From assembly GCF_014773265.1 (NCBI RefSeq), contig NZ_JACWMY010000020.1:1-64000 (forward strand): a stretch of 64,000 nucleotides of DNA. Reading direction: 5' to 3'. Below the pieces are notes generated by a model that was not told the DNA's origin, did no database searches, and worked only from the letters and a program-made list of their open reading frames with translations. This stretch comes from Mucilaginibacter pankratovii (GTDB taxonomy: Bacteria > Bacteroidota > Bacteroidia > Sphingobacteriales > Sphingobacteriaceae). Each line of letters starts with the position of its first letter. The stretch's first letter is position 1. The translations under genes were made by a program, and so were the position numbers. Positions 8,379 through 17,822 of the stretch are shown one piece after another.

Positions 8379-11189
8379 CTAGAGCTTAATGATCTTGCTT
8401 TTGTAGAGGACCGCACCCTTAAGGCCTATGGTACAAACATATGTGCCCGGAATTAGCTTTACCGGGATGTTGTTTTGTAGCCCGTTAAAGGTTTTAGTAA
8501 AGCGTAAGATACCCATGGTGTCGTATAATTTTAGCTCATAATCCTTCTGGTCGCCACTGAGGATGTTGAGCTGCGTTGTAACCGGGTTTGGATATAACGT
8601 GAATTGATCTGTTTGCAATAAAACGGCGCTTGCATTATCCGAGTAGATGATCTTACCATCAGTAGTGCCGAGTTTTGCACGATAATAGTTGATGCCTTTT
8701 TTTGGCGATGGATCTGTAAACTGGTAGGATAATGCGCTTGAGGAGACAGATGTACTGCCAAGTGCCTGGTACTTGTCCGGGCCCGTCAGTTTTTCCCAGG
8801 TAACATCTTTCAGGTTCACTACACTCCCAACAGATAGGCTCAGCACTATCTTTTGATCAACGGTAACATCTGCCAAAAGGGTTTTTATATAACAGCCCAC
8901 ACCTTGTGTAGTAGCATCAATGGTGTAGCTTTTTATACCTTCAAACCCGGTGCCCTGCGCGCTTACTGCAAAATATTTGGAGGTTTGCATTGCTGCGGGG
9001 ATAATGATAGTGGTATCAATACTTGTGGTTAACGGCTGCAAAATATTATCCTTAATGCTGTATATGGTATAACCGCTTGCGCCCGGCTGCGGGTTCCAGT
9101 GCAGCAGGGTGCCATCGGTACAGTTATAGCCCACATTTAAGGTTAATGGTTTAGATAGGGTAAACTCGTGGCTGGTGTACTCCTGCCCGTTAACCGTTAA
9201 TTTTAATATCGCCTGGGTAAATAGATCAGGGCTTGTCCATTTATAAAATCCATCAGCCAGGTTTACGCCGGCAAGGGGCTGCCAGGTAAGGCCGTGGTTA
9301 TAACTTACGCTTAGCTGCCCTATTGTTGTGCCGTAAGTGCTTTGCCAATGCAGGTAATTATCATCAGCTGCGAATAACTGCGCATTTACGTTGGGGAACG
9401 TCCACTCAAAAGCATTGGAGGGGCGGGCGGAATAGCTCAGATAAAAGGCCTGCGCGTTTGTGGTAACACGGCTGCCGCTTACGCTAATGGTATAAACGCC
9501 GGCTTGGGGATTTTGCAGGGTTACCTGTTCGGTGTTGTTTAGTGTGTCGCGCCGGCGGGTTGCAGGTTTTGTTAACGAATCTAATGCGGGATAACTGCTG
9601 AGTACCCATGGCAGCAAAGCCTGGCCCGATGGTGTGCTAACCTTTAGGTCGAGGTCGTTTACCAGGGCTGATGGGGTATTTAACACGGCGGGGGCATCGT
9701 TCCAGGCCAAAGATATTTTAAGCAGACTGCAATTTGCAGGCACCGTAATTTGATAGCTGATTTGCCCTTTGTTGCTTATGCTGCCGTTTTTAAAGCGCCC
9801 TTCGGTTAACGTGCGGAGAGCTTCCAGCGCGTTTAACCTGCCATAGCCGGTTTTAAAATCTACTGCGGGTGCTCCTATATCATCGGCGGCATTGATCAGC
9901 GCGCTTTTAAGTAACGCGCCGGAAGGCAGTTTTTGATATTGCTTTTTATAAGCCTGCTGCAACAATGCCACCGTACCCGATACAAGCGCCGCCGCGCCCG
10001 ATGTGCCATCTTCACCATCAGCCACCAGTTCGGGTTTTACACGGCCATCATATGCAGGGCCCGAAGAGCTTAATGCTTCGGGGATATTGGTACGGCCCGT
10101 ACCGCCAACAATCAAAACGTTTTTGGCTTGTTTAAAGGTACCCGAAAGGTTGGCCACGTTAGCTATCCCGTTGTATACGCCCGTGGCCGGTGTTGTGGTG
10201 CCGATATTGCCGGAAGAGAAAACGTGCACCAGCGAATCCTGCCCGTAAAGCTGCGCATCATAAGCTACCGCCTCGATGCCATAAAAGTTTTCGATACCAA
10301 CGCCATAAGAGTGGTTTTGAACACTGATGTGATAGTTTTTAAAATAGGGTGTACTATCGGGAGATAAATTCGCAAAATCTGAGGAGGTGTAGCGTACCGC
10401 AGGGGCAGCGCCCAGGCCTTTTATATAGGAATTGCCGTTACCGCCAATAAGTGTTGCCATAATATTGGCGTGCCCGGAGAGATTTGCCGATTTGGGCGCC
10501 GCATCAAACGAACGACCCATCAGGTCGATATCGGATTCGTCATAGTTGTCTTCTTTAAGGCTTAGGTTTATACCGCCGCCATTGATGCCGGGGTAAATGC
10601 CGGTTATGGCCGATATGCTATTTACACCGAGGTCGATATTATCTATCGCCAGTTCGGTATGGGCTTTACGTACCAGGCCGGCAAAAATAATGTTTGGGTT
10701 CTCCAGCAGGGCGGCGAGCTGCTTCAGCGGCAGCTTTACCGTAAGGGTAGTGCCGTTTGAACTGACAGTGACGGCTTTTTGATTGATGCCGGCAAGGCTG
10801 CTTTCATTTGCCTGTTTAAGCACCAGCGTTACCAGTTTTGTACTGTTTGGATGATCGGTACTTAGCTTTGCAAGCCCGTCATCGGCTTTCCAAAGGCTGT
10901 TTGCGGGAGCTACGGCGACTATGTTTTCGCCGGCGTTTATTTTTTGTACCGAGGAGAGGATGTAGGCATTATAGGAGACCCTTTTTAGCAATCGGAATTT
11001 TGGTGATGGAGTGCGTGAGGGATCTTTGAAATTGACGAGGTAATAATAGAGGCTGTCGCTCTGCCTTACTGCGCCGGACTTCCCGCCCGAATATATCGCA
11101 TTAAGGGATCTGTCGTTGCGGGTAGTTTGTGCCCGGCAAAAAACAAAACACGACAAAAAAAATAACAGGCAGATACCTTTTTTCAGCAT
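8379..11189 (-). CDS. S8 family serine peptidase with T9SS C-terminal sorting domain
   Basis: A 936-aa secreted protease. It has a signal peptide (ICLLFFLSCFVFCRAQ) and a subtilase domain from about residue 190. The putative Asp lies in LKEDNYD, the His in SGHANIMATLIGG, the oxyanion Asn in FSSGNIG, and the Ser in DGTSGAAALVSG, where the usual Pro after GTS is absent. A P-domain-like region and fibronectin-like repeats follow. The last 75 or so residues (FTLYPNPVTTQLNIL ... PGTYVCTI) are a type A T9SS sorting domain, so the protein should cross the outer membrane through the type IX system, whose core genes are at 42-47 kb here. Its substrates are unknown. Confidence 0.9.
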   Translation of the reverse strand: MLKKGICLLFFLSCFVFCRAQTTRNDRSLNAIYSGGKSGAVRQSDSLYYYLVNFKDPSRTPSPKFRLLKRVSYNAYILSSVQKINAGENIVAVAPANSLWKADDGLAKLSTDHPNSTKLVTLVLKQANESSLAGINQKAVTVSSNGTTLTVKLPLKQLAALLENPNIIFAGLVRKAHTELAIDNIDLGVNSISAITGIYPGINGGGINLSLKEDNYDESDIDLMGRSFDAAPKSANLSGHANIMATLIGGNGNSYIKGLGAAPAVRYTSSDFANLSPDSTPYFKNYHISVQNHSYGVGIENFYGIEAVAYDAQLYGQDSLVHVFSSGNIGTTTPATGVYNGIANVANLSGTFKQAKNVLIVGGTGRTNIPEALSSSGPAYDGRVKPELVADGEDGTSGAAALVSGTVALLQQAYKKQYQKLPSGALLKSALINAADDIGAPAVDFKTGYGRLNALEALRTLTEGRFKNGSISNKGQISYQITVPANCSLLKISLAWNDAPAVLNTPSALVNDLDLKVSTPSGQALLPWVLSSYPALDSLTKPATRRRDTLNNTEQVTLQNPQAGVYTISVSGSRVTTNAQAFYLSYSARPSNAFEWTFPNVNAQLFAADDNYLHWQSTYGTTIGQLSVSYNHGLTWQPLAGVNLADGFYKWTSPDLFTQAILKLTVNGQEYTSHEFTLSKPLTLNVGYNCTDGTLLHWNPQPGASGYTIYSIKDNILQPLTTSIDTTIIIPAAMQTSKYFAVSAQGTGFEGIKSYTIDATTQGVGCYIKTLLADVTVDQKIVLSLSVGSVVNLKDVTWEKLTGPDKYQALGSTSVSSSALSYQFTDPSPKKGINYYRAKLGTTDGKIIYSDNASAVLLQTDQFTLYPNPVTTQLNILSGDQKDYELKLYDTMGILRFTKTFNGLQNNIPVKLIPGTYVCTIGLKGAVLYKSKIIKL

Positions 11190-11202
11190 AGCGGGTATAA
11201 CA

Positions 11203-11234
11203 ACGTAAAGGGGAGTATAAACTCCCCTTTACGT
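11203..11234 (-). terminator. 13-bp perfect hairpin between two protease genes
   Basis: ACGTAAAGGGGAG and CTCCCCTTTACGT pair perfectly around a 6-nt loop. It lies 3' of the metalloprotease gene and just before the subtilase gene, both on the minus strand. No long T-run follows, so it could be a weak terminator or an mRNA-stabilising hairpin. Confidence 0.6.
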
Positions 11235-11267
11235 AAAACTAACACTTAATTTTTAATTAATTTGAAC

Positions 11268-12101
11268 TTAGTATAAGTAGTTCAGCGCAACTTTATCGTT
11301 TGCGTTAAAGGTGCGGTCGCCGCCGTTAGAGCAGGCCAGCATCCACGAGTTGGCATCCGCAGCGGATGGTGTACCCGGTATCAGGATGGCACCAATGTTA
11401 GATGCACCTTCGTTTGTTGGCGTGCCGCCGCAGCTGTAAGCACGGTTAAAGTAATCGGTGTGGCGGAAACCTATGCAATGGCCAATTTCGTGTTGTAAAA
11501 CTGAGGTGAGGTAATTTACATCGGGATTGGTGCCATAAGCCTGCGCATTGGTGTTCATTTGAACTGTGCCGTAAGGGTTGCCTTTTCTGGTAGGGAAGCC
11601 CGATGAGCCTAAAGTAATATAACCACCGCTTGGGCCCTCGTTAAAGCCAACTACTTGTATCTGGCCGCCGCTGCTTACAAACTGAAACTTAAGGGTTAAG
11701 TTAAGCGCATTGTAGCGGGCAATAGCATTTTGAGTAGCCGTACCATACACGGTTGGCAGGTTTGAGATAGAAACTGTAACCGTACGTGGCAGGTTTTTTA
11801 CCAGGTTGGTTGTTCGGTACTGCTCAGATTCGGCAATGCGTAAAACAGGGCCGGAGGTGCCTTCGGCAAAATTCTCATCTGTAAGCAGGATGTCGCCCTC
11901 TACCAGGTAGCCGCCGTCAACTTTATGCACCTGGTCGGTGCTGAAACCCATGCTGGCAATGTTTTGCTTCACCTGGGCAGATACTTCTGTTGATGATGCA
12001 GGTGTCGTGTCGGTAGTTTTTGCATTTTTTTGGCAAGCGAAAAGCACGGTGGAAACTACCGCTGCCGCAAGGCCGGTTTTAAATAAAAAATTAGTTTTCA
12101 T
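11268..12101 (-). CDS. HEIGH-type zinc metalloprotease (M57-like), lipoprotein
   Basis: A 277-aa protein with a lipoprotein signal peptide (lipobox VLFAC, Cys23), so it is probably anchored in a membrane. The zinc site HEIGHCIGFRH spans residues 204-214, with His204, His208 and His214 as ligands and Glu205 as catalytic base. It matches the M57 'dual-action HEIGH' peptidase family of Bacteroidota. The region around residues 107-150 (TVTVSISNLP ... IQVVGF) is the usual N-terminal lobe. It is next to a secreted subtilase; the pair may form a protein-degradation locus, although a hairpin separates them. Confidence 0.88.
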   Translation of the reverse strand: MKTNFLFKTGLAAAVVSTVLFACQKNAKTTDTTPASSTEVSAQVKQNIASMGFSTDQVHKVDGGYLVEGDILLTDENFAEGTSGPVLRIAESEQYRTTNLVKNLPRTVTVSISNLPTVYGTATQNAIARYNALNLTLKFQFVSSGGQIQVVGFNEGPSGGYITLGSSGFPTRKGNPYGTVQMNTNAQAYGTNPDVNYLTSVLQHEIGHCIGFRHTDYFNRAYSCGGTPTNEGASNIGAILIPGTPSAADANSWMLACSNGGDRTFNANDKVALNYLY

Positions 12102-12304
12102 GTAAATGTTTTAAGTAGTAAATGGGTTAAGTGAGTTAAGTGTTAGTTAGTTTGTTTTGTTAAGTATACATATATACGAAAAAGATGACATTCGGGTTAC
12201 CAATAAGTTAACGATTGATTAAATTGTTGATAACTTGTAAGAAAAACTTAACAAGTGTAAATGGCTTACCACTTATTGGAATAAGGATGGGATTACAGGA
12301 ACAA

Positions 12305-12338
12305 AAAAAACGCATAGCTTACAGGCTATGCGTTTTTT
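12305..12338 (-). terminator. Terminator downstream of rfbC
   Basis: ACGCATAGC and GCTATGCGT pair around a 6-nt loop, and the stem is extended by A/T tracts on both sides. Read on the minus strand it ends in a run of T, directly after the rfbC stop. It may also act on the plus strand. Confidence 0.85.
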
Positions 12339-12360
12339 ATATTTTTTAAACAAGGAGTTA

Positions 12361-12915
12361 TCAGATGGTGAAAGGGCTTTCCCATTCTTTAAAAACAGGC
12401 AGCACCTGATCTTTACCAGATACCACTGCTTCGGTTTCGGCAATGCCCCAGCCAATAGCCAGTTCGGGGTCGTTCCAAAGCACACCGGTTTCTGATGCTT
12501 TATCGTAGTAATTGGTTACTTTATACGCAAAAATGGTGTTATCCTCCAAAGTTACAAAACCATGCAAGCAGCCGGGTGGTACCCAAAGCTGTAAATTGTT
12601 GGCCGCATTTAATTCAACGGCAACATGCCTGCCGTAGGTTGGCGAGCCAACGCGCGCGTCTACCGCAACATCCATTACGCTGCCCTGTAATACTCGTACC
12701 AGCTTGCCCTGCGCAAATGGGTGTGCCTGGGCATGCAGGCCCCTCACCGTGCCTTTTTGCGACATCGATTGGTTATCCTGCAAAAAATCCGCGTCGATAC
12801 CGATTTCGGCAAGGGTGCGTTTGCTGTAGCTTTCGTAAAAATAGCCGCGGTCGTCGGTAAATACACGTGGTTCCAGTATCAGCACACCGGATATAAGGGT
12901 TTCGGTAACGGTCAT
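12361..12915 (-). CDS. rfbC: dTDP-4-dehydrorhamnose 3,5-epimerase
   Basis: A 184-aa cytoplasmic enzyme of the RmlC cupin family, of usual length. It converts dTDP-4-keto-6-deoxyglucose to dTDP-4-keto-rhamnose in dTDP-L-rhamnose synthesis. Motifs: EPRVFTDDRGYFYESY at the start, NQSMSQKGTVRGLHAQ holding the catalytic His, and VPPGCLHGFVTLED with the conserved His. It stands alone without the other rml genes. It may form an operon with the DUF4286 gene, whose stop lies 6 nt upstream. A terminator follows. Confidence 0.93.
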   Translation of the reverse strand: MTVTETLISGVLILEPRVFTDDRGYFYESYSKRTLAEIGIDADFLQDNQSMSQKGTVRGLHAQAHPFAQGKLVRVLQGSVMDVAVDARVGSPTYGRHVAVELNAANNLQLWVPPGCLHGFVTLEDNTIFAYKVTNYYDKASETGVLWNDPELAIGWGIAETEAVVSGKDQVLPVFKEWESPFTI

Positions 12916-12921
12916 ATCTGG

Positions 12922-13224
12922 TTAATCTACAGTTTGCATTACGGTGGTAAATATTACAAACCTTTCGGCAAAACGCTCCTGGTGGATCTCCTGGAACTGG
13001 AAAAGGTGTTTGCGGTAATATTCCTGGAATTGCTCTATCGTATCGGCCATGTATTGCACACAATAGGTGATGCCATCGTTAGGCGAATCGATAATGGTTA
13101 ATACCTGGTGCGAGCTAAAATGGCCTGTTGCCATAATGGCGGGTACCTGCACCTCTTTTATCCAGGCAAGCCATTCCTGCTCAACTGTATCTTCCAGAAT
13201 AAAGGTTTCGTTATAAATGATCAT
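12922..13224 (-). CDS. DUF4286 family protein
   Basis: A 100-aa cytoplasmic protein starting MIIYNETFILEDTVEQEW. It fits DUF4286, a Bacteroidota family with a ferredoxin-like (dimeric alpha-beta barrel) fold and no known function. The stop lies 6 nt before the rfbC start, which suggests cotranscription. No catalytic residues can be named. Confidence 0.85.
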   Translation of the reverse strand: MIIYNETFILEDTVEQEWLAWIKEVQVPAIMATGHFSSHQVLTIIDSPNDGITYCVQYMADTIEQFQEYYRKHLFQFQEIHQERFAERFVIFTTVMQTVD

Positions 13225-13246
13225 GGGGGCAAAAGTACATTTTTTT

Positions 13247-13333
13247 GATTACACCGATTATAAGGAGATTACACCGATTTTGTTTTTAGGTATTACACCG
13301 ATTTGAGGAATGATTACACCGATTTGATTTTTT
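13247..13333. repeat. Four copies of a GATTACACCGATT repeat
   Basis: ATTACACCGATT occurs four times, starting near 13248, 13268, 13295 and 13313, separated by 8-15 nt of unrelated AT-rich sequence. Such short phrase repeats are frequent between Bacteroidota genes. They lie in front of the DUF4286 gene (minus strand) and may be regulatory or simply slippage products. Confidence 0.8.
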
Positions 13334-13376
13334 ATAGATATACCAAAACATCAGCAAATCAGTTCAACTTAGCTTA

Positions 13377-13417
13377 ATGAACCAATGAACCAATGAACCA
13401 ATGAACCAATGAACCAC
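13377..13417. repeat. Tandem repeat of 8-mer AATGAACC, five units
   Basis: Five head-to-tail copies of an 8-nt unit lie at the 3' end of the secreted-protein gene at 13419. Copy number is likely to vary by slippage. It does not overlap the coding sequence. Confidence 0.85.
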
Positions 13418-13418
13418 T

Positions 13419-13934
13419 CTATTTCACTATCTCCACCGAGCCTAAAAACACCTCGTTGCTTTTGGTTACCATGTTTGCAGGTATCAGGCACGAGAGCGTG
13501 TACATTTTACTGCCAACTAATATCATTTTTATATATAACGTACTTTTATTAGTGTTTTCCAATCCGGAAATAGTGTAGGTGGTGTACGTTTTCCATTTAC
13601 CTATCGTCACCGCTCCAAAGGTATAGTTTGTCTTTTTTTTTGCCATACCTGCCATCATACTGTCGGCGAATTCCTGTTTATCCTTAACTGGTGCCAGGGT
13701 GGCCGAATCTAAATGAGCTGCAACTTTAAGGTCTACTGCAGTAGTACTGTATTTAACGCTGTCATTCCCTTTAAACAAATAACTGTCAATGCCATTCTTA
13801 GTTACCATTTCGGGTTCAGCAGGAAATTTTATCGACAGTTTTTCATCAATGTTTTTTGTAACCCAATTGGTTTGGGCCTTAGTTGTTGCTGATAGCATCA
13901 GCACAAATAAGATAAGGTAATAGGTTTTTTTCAT
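13419..13934 (-). CDS. Secreted protein of unknown function
   Basis: A 171-aa protein with a clear signal peptide (ILFVLMLSATTKAQ). The mature part contains a LSIKFPAEPEMV segment seen in small secreted Bacteroidota proteins of unknown role, then alternating polar beta-type segments and a Lys-rich middle. No catalytic motif is visible. It lies 55 nt downstream of the TPR gene on the same strand and may be cotranscribed with it. Confidence 0.7.
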   Translation of the reverse strand: MKKTYYLILFVLMLSATTKAQTNWVTKNIDEKLSIKFPAEPEMVTKNGIDSYLFKGNDSVKYSTTAVDLKVAAHLDSATLAPVKDKQEFADSMMAGMAKKKTNYTFGAVTIGKWKTYTTYTISGLENTNKSTLYIKMILVGSKMYTLSCLIPANMVTKSNEVFLGSVEIVK

Positions 13935-13989
13935 GCGTTAAAAGTAACGCATTAATTTGTTAAATGCCATATGGACTCGCTACCAAAGC

Positions 13990-15798
13990 TTAACTCGCCT
14001 CATTCTTATCCCCCCTCAGCAGCCTGAATCGTTTGCGGGCATCGTTCAGCCAGAGGCTGCCGGGGTAATCGGTAATTATCTTTTGGTAAAAGGTTTGGGC
14101 GAGGGCCGGGTTGTTCAGCTTGTTTTCGTACAGGTCGCCCAGCATAAATACAGCGTCATCGGCCCAAAGGTTATCAGAGTAGTTATCGGCAATTTGTTTT
14201 AACAGCACCACTGCGTCGGTATATTGTTTTTGCTGGATCAGGATCCGGGTTTTAGCCATCAATACATCTGCTGCCAGCGCGTTGCCCGGGTACTTTTTGC
14301 CGATACTATCCAGCGTAAGTATGGCTTTATCGGTTTGCTCCGCAAATATCAGCAGATCGGCACGGGCGTACATCTTCAGGGCAGCGCCGGCGCTGTCAAT
14401 AGCCAGGTTATCAGATATTAATAACGATAAGTTTAGCGCGTCGTTGGCTATCAGTTGCGTGGTTGCGGCTTTTAACACATCCAGCTGGCGGCGGCTTAAA
14501 TTAAAATCGCCGGTGTAATAGGCCAGTTTGGCATTACGCAGAAATGCCTCCTGTGCAACCGTGGTGTTGGGGTTGCCCAGCTCTACCTGGCTATAGGTTA
14601 GCGTTGCATCCCAGGGCTGGTTGTTTAGCAGGTAGATATCGCCCAGGTCCATTTTGCAGGCGGCCAGCAGGTTGGGCCGCACATCGGCAATGGCAACGGC
14701 TGCTTCCAGCAGGGTTTGCGCATCTTTAAGTTTGTGCAGTTTAAAAGCCTGCAGGTTGGCCAGTTTCTGCATGGCAAAAACCGTGCTGCGGTTGCGGCCA
14801 AATTCGTTCAGCAGGTTAAGGTAATCTTGTTCCAGGCCCAGCAGATCGGCCTGTGTGTATTTGCCCGAAGTGATTTTAAGGTTTTTGGTGTTGATGAGCT
14901 CTATTTTTGCCGATACGTAGTTTGGGTTATCCTTGCCTTTAGCAATGATATACTCATACCCGCGGATGGCCTCGTCGTAGGCCTCGTTGGTGCTTAGCGT
15001 GGTGCAAAGCTCGTAAATATTGCTGCCGTCGTCGTTTTGGCGGCGGCTTAGGGCAAGTGCCTGGTTAAGCGCCTGTGCAAAATCTTTTTGCTGCAGATAT
15101 TGCCACGTAAGCAGGTTTACATAAATAAGCTGCTGCGGATCTTTCTGGATGCGTTTCAGCAGCGCGAATTTCAGGATATCATAATCCTGCGGCCCTTCGT
15201 AAACCGATGCCAGCATACTTTCGGCCTGGCCTAAAAAGGGCTGGTTCGAGGGGAGAAAATTAAGGTACTCCTCGGTCAGCCCGTTTTTATCGCGCTTGTA
15301 GCGGTACAGGTTGATCAGCTCGAAGGAAAAGAGCGCGTCGTTATGCAAAATTTTGCGCCCCTGCTGAAATATCTTCACGGCATAATCTACATTGGCGTTC
15401 TGGTAAAACTGAGACGCGATGGATGCTATCTCGTTCTGGTCGGCCGGCAGGTTTTTTACCAGGTCGGTATAAATGGCGTCGGCTTTATCGGTATTGCCTT
15501 GCTGGGTATATATGGTGCCAAGGGCAATGGTATACTCGTAACTCCCGGGGTGCTTGCGCACCAGTTTTTTGGTAATGGCCTCAGCATCATCAAACTTTTT
15601 GGCACTTAGCAGGGCGTTAAAATATTGCTGGTAATAGGCTTCGTTATCCTGCTTATACAGTTTTAGGTAAATATCCAGCGCTTTTTGGGTATCGCCGTTT
15701 TGCGCGTACTGCCTTGCCAGCAGCAGATCGTTATTTTGTGCAAAAAGCTTTGCATTGCAAGCAAAAAAGAGTATAATTATGATGAAAAAACGCTTCAT
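13990..15798 (-). CDS. Tetratricopeptide-repeat protein, exported
   Basis: A 602-aa protein with a signal peptide (FFIIIILFFACNAKLFAQ) and helical TPR units across almost its whole length, for example ARQYAQNGDTQKALDIYLKL near the start and a cluster at the end (ILIQQKQYTDAVVLLKQI, then LGDLYENKLNNPALAQTFYQ). TPR arrays bind partner proteins. The protein should act in the periplasm. It is divergent from the S9-like gene at 15931, so the 132-nt gap probably holds both promoters. Confidence 0.85.
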   Translation of the reverse strand: MKRFFIIIILFFACNAKLFAQNNDLLLARQYAQNGDTQKALDIYLKLYKQDNEAYYQQYFNALLSAKKFDDAEAITKKLVRKHPGSYEYTIALGTIYTQQGNTDKADAIYTDLVKNLPADQNEIASIASQFYQNANVDYAVKIFQQGRKILHNDALFSFELINLYRYKRDKNGLTEEYLNFLPSNQPFLGQAESMLASVYEGPQDYDILKFALLKRIQKDPQQLIYVNLLTWQYLQQKDFAQALNQALALSRRQNDDGSNIYELCTTLSTNEAYDEAIRGYEYIIAKGKDNPNYVSAKIELINTKNLKITSGKYTQADLLGLEQDYLNLLNEFGRNRSTVFAMQKLANLQAFKLHKLKDAQTLLEAAVAIADVRPNLLAACKMDLGDIYLLNNQPWDATLTYSQVELGNPNTTVAQEAFLRNAKLAYYTGDFNLSRRQLDVLKAATTQLIANDALNLSLLISDNLAIDSAGAALKMYARADLLIFAEQTDKAILTLDSIGKKYPGNALAADVLMAKTRILIQQKQYTDAVVLLKQIADNYSDNLWADDAVFMLGDLYENKLNNPALAQTFYQKIITDYPGSLWLNDARKRFRLLRGDKNEAS

Positions 15799-15867
15799 TC
15801 TTTTTCTATATTTATGCGCCCCGGTGAATTGTATATAACGTTGTTGCAGGGTAAAATTGTAGTGACA

Positions 15868-15900
15868 TTTGCTTTTGCCTGTTTTAAAATAAGTAATTTG
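15868..15900 (+). promoter_or_regulatory. Candidate Bacteroidota-type promoter for the S9-like/kinase operon
   Basis: A TTTG at 15868-15871 and a TAATTTG at 15894-15900 are separated by 22 nt. This resembles the Bacteroidota -33 TTTG / -7 TAnnTTTG promoter, one base short in the -7 box. The start codon is 30 nt downstream. Confidence 0.4.
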
Positions 15901-15930
15901 ACCCTTAATTATAAATTAAGCCTGTAATTC

Positions 15931-17817
15931 ATGCCCGGCCGCTTTAGATTATTATTCGTTGCTTTTTTTGCTTTATTGTGTGCCTGTAAGCATAACGAGG
16001 TGAGGCAGATTCCTGTAAGCGACTTTTTTAAGACGCCCGAGAAAAGCTTTTTCAAAATATCTCCCGACGGTAAATTCGTATCGTACCTAAAGCCTTATAA
16101 AGATAAGCAAAATATCTACATCAAATCGTTGCAGACAGGGGCCGAACAAATGGCCACCGCTTATACCGATTACTCTGTTCGCGATTATTCGTGGACGTAC
16201 AACAACCAGATCGTATTTACGCAGGACATCATCGCCAGCGACGAATTTAGGGTGTTTACGCTTGATGTAGCCAGCCTCAAAATAAAAAACCTGCTTAATT
16301 TGGATAAGGTACGTATCCGCATCCTCAACCGCAACCGCCTGCAGCCAGATGTGATCACCGTAAGCATGAACAAGCGCGACGCCGCCAACTTTGATGTTTA
16401 CCGTATGAACGTAAAAACCGGCGAACTGAAGCTTTACATTCAAAACCCGGGCAATGTTACCCGCTGGTACCCCGACCCGAACGGTGATATCCGTTTGGTA
16501 AAAGTGTCTGACGGGGTGAACGAAACCATCCTGTATCGCGCTAACGAAAAGGCAGCCTTTAAGCCCATCATCAAAAATAATTTTAATGATAGGGTAGAGC
16601 CCGTTGCTTTTACCGGTGAGAAAAATTATTTCTACGCATTATCCAACGTAGACAGGGATAAAACAGCCGTGGTGGTAATAGATGCCGAAAGTGGTAAAGA
16701 GGTGAAAGTGATATACGCCAGCACAACAGCAGATATTATGGACCTGGCCTACTCCAAAAATAAACGCCGCATTGAGTATGCTTACTGGGACGAGGCAAAG
16801 CCCCAAAAGTATTTTTTAAATAACGAGGTTGAAAAGCTCTACGGTAATATTGCGGGTAAGCTAAAGGGGGATGAGATGAACATTGTTGACCGCGATAGCG
16901 CCGAAAATAAATTCATCATCAACACCTATACGGATAAAAACCCGGGCTCTTATTACCTGTACGAAAAGAATGGCGATAAGCTTACCAAGCTGGCTGATAT
17001 TTATAGCGGCATAAATCCTGATGAATTTTGCACCATGCGGCCCATTAGCTTCAAGGCATCTGACGGGGTTACGCTTAATGGATACTTAACAGTACCAAAC
17101 AACAGGCAACCCGAAAATTTGCCCGTGGTGGTAATGCCGCATGACAACATTTGGGGGCGCGACTCGTGGGGGTACGATGCCGAGGTGCAGTTTTTAGCTA
17201 ACCGGGGCTATGCAGTGTTCCAGGTAAATTACCGGGGCTCGGCAGGCTATGGCAAGGCCTTCCGCAAGGCGGGCTTTAAGCAGGTAGGCGGCAAAATACA
17301 GGATGATATTACCGATGGTGTGCATTGGCTTATAGCTAATAAAATAGCCAACCCAAAAAAGATAGCCATTTTTGGCGGCGGCTTTGGCGGCTTCTCGGCA
17401 CTGTACGGCGTGTCATTCCATCCCGATCTGTATAACTGCGCGGTGGTAAAATACGGGCTCATTAACTTTTTTACCTACCTTAAAGATGCCCCGGCCTTTT
17501 ACAAGCCATTTTTAAAAATGACTTACGAAATGATTGGCGACCCCGAAAAGGATGCCGAGCAGTTGCGTGCCATATCGCCGGTTTTTCATACCGACAAAAT
17601 TAAAAGTCCGTTGTTGATATTTCAGGGCGCTAAAGACCCCCGTGCAAACATCAGCGAGCTAAACCAGTTTGTGCGCGAATTAATGAAACGTAATGTGCCG
17701 GTTATTTACCGGCTAAAGGAAAACGAGCGCGCATTTTTCAGGAGCGAGCACAATCGCATGGAGATGTATGCAGAAATAGAAAAATTCCTGGATACAAACA
17801 TGCAGGGTAAACAATAG
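15931..17817 (+). CDS. S9 prolyl-oligopeptidase-like lipoprotein, catalytic residues lost
   Basis: A 628-aa protein with a lipoprotein-type signal (lipobox LLCAC). Residues about 40-350 form the WD/PD40-like propeller typical of S9 peptidases (FFKISPDGKFVSYLKP at the start), followed by an alpha/beta hydrolase domain (GYAVFQVNYRGSAGYG). The nucleophile elbow, normally GxSxGG, reads FGGGFGGFSALYG, so residue 484 is Gly instead of Ser. The usual ENEGHGF His segment reads ENERAFF, so residue 601 is Ala instead of His. The Asp survives in GAKDPRA (residue 569). It should therefore not hydrolyse peptides in the standard way. It lies 5 nt ahead of a membrane histidine kinase gene, so a role as a binding or sensing protein for that kinase is my inference. 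Confidence 0.9.
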   Translation: MPGRFRLLFVAFFALLCACKHNEVRQIPVSDFFKTPEKSFFKISPDGKFVSYLKPYKDKQNIYIKSLQTGAEQMATAYTDYSVRDYSWTYNNQIVFTQDIIASDEFRVFTLDVASLKIKNLLNLDKVRIRILNRNRLQPDVITVSMNKRDAANFDVYRMNVKTGELKLYIQNPGNVTRWYPDPNGDIRLVKVSDGVNETILYRANEKAAFKPIIKNNFNDRVEPVAFTGEKNYFYALSNVDRDKTAVVVIDAESGKEVKVIYASTTADIMDLAYSKNKRRIEYAYWDEAKPQKYFLNNEVEKLYGNIAGKLKGDEMNIVDRDSAENKFIINTYTDKNPGSYYLYEKNGDKLTKLADIYSGINPDEFCTMRPISFKASDGVTLNGYLTVPNNRQPENLPVVVMPHDNIWGRDSWGYDAEVQFLANRGYAVFQVNYRGSAGYGKAFRKAGFKQVGGKIQDDITDGVHWLIANKIANPKKIAIFGGGFGGFSALYGVSFHPDLYNCAVVKYGLINFFTYLKDAPAFYKPFLKMTYEMIGDPEKDAEQLRAISPVFHTDKIKSPLLIFQGAKDPRANISELNQFVRELMKRNVPVIYRLKENERAFFRSEHNRMEMYAEIEKFLDTNMQGKQ

Positions 17818-17822
17818 CCGCT

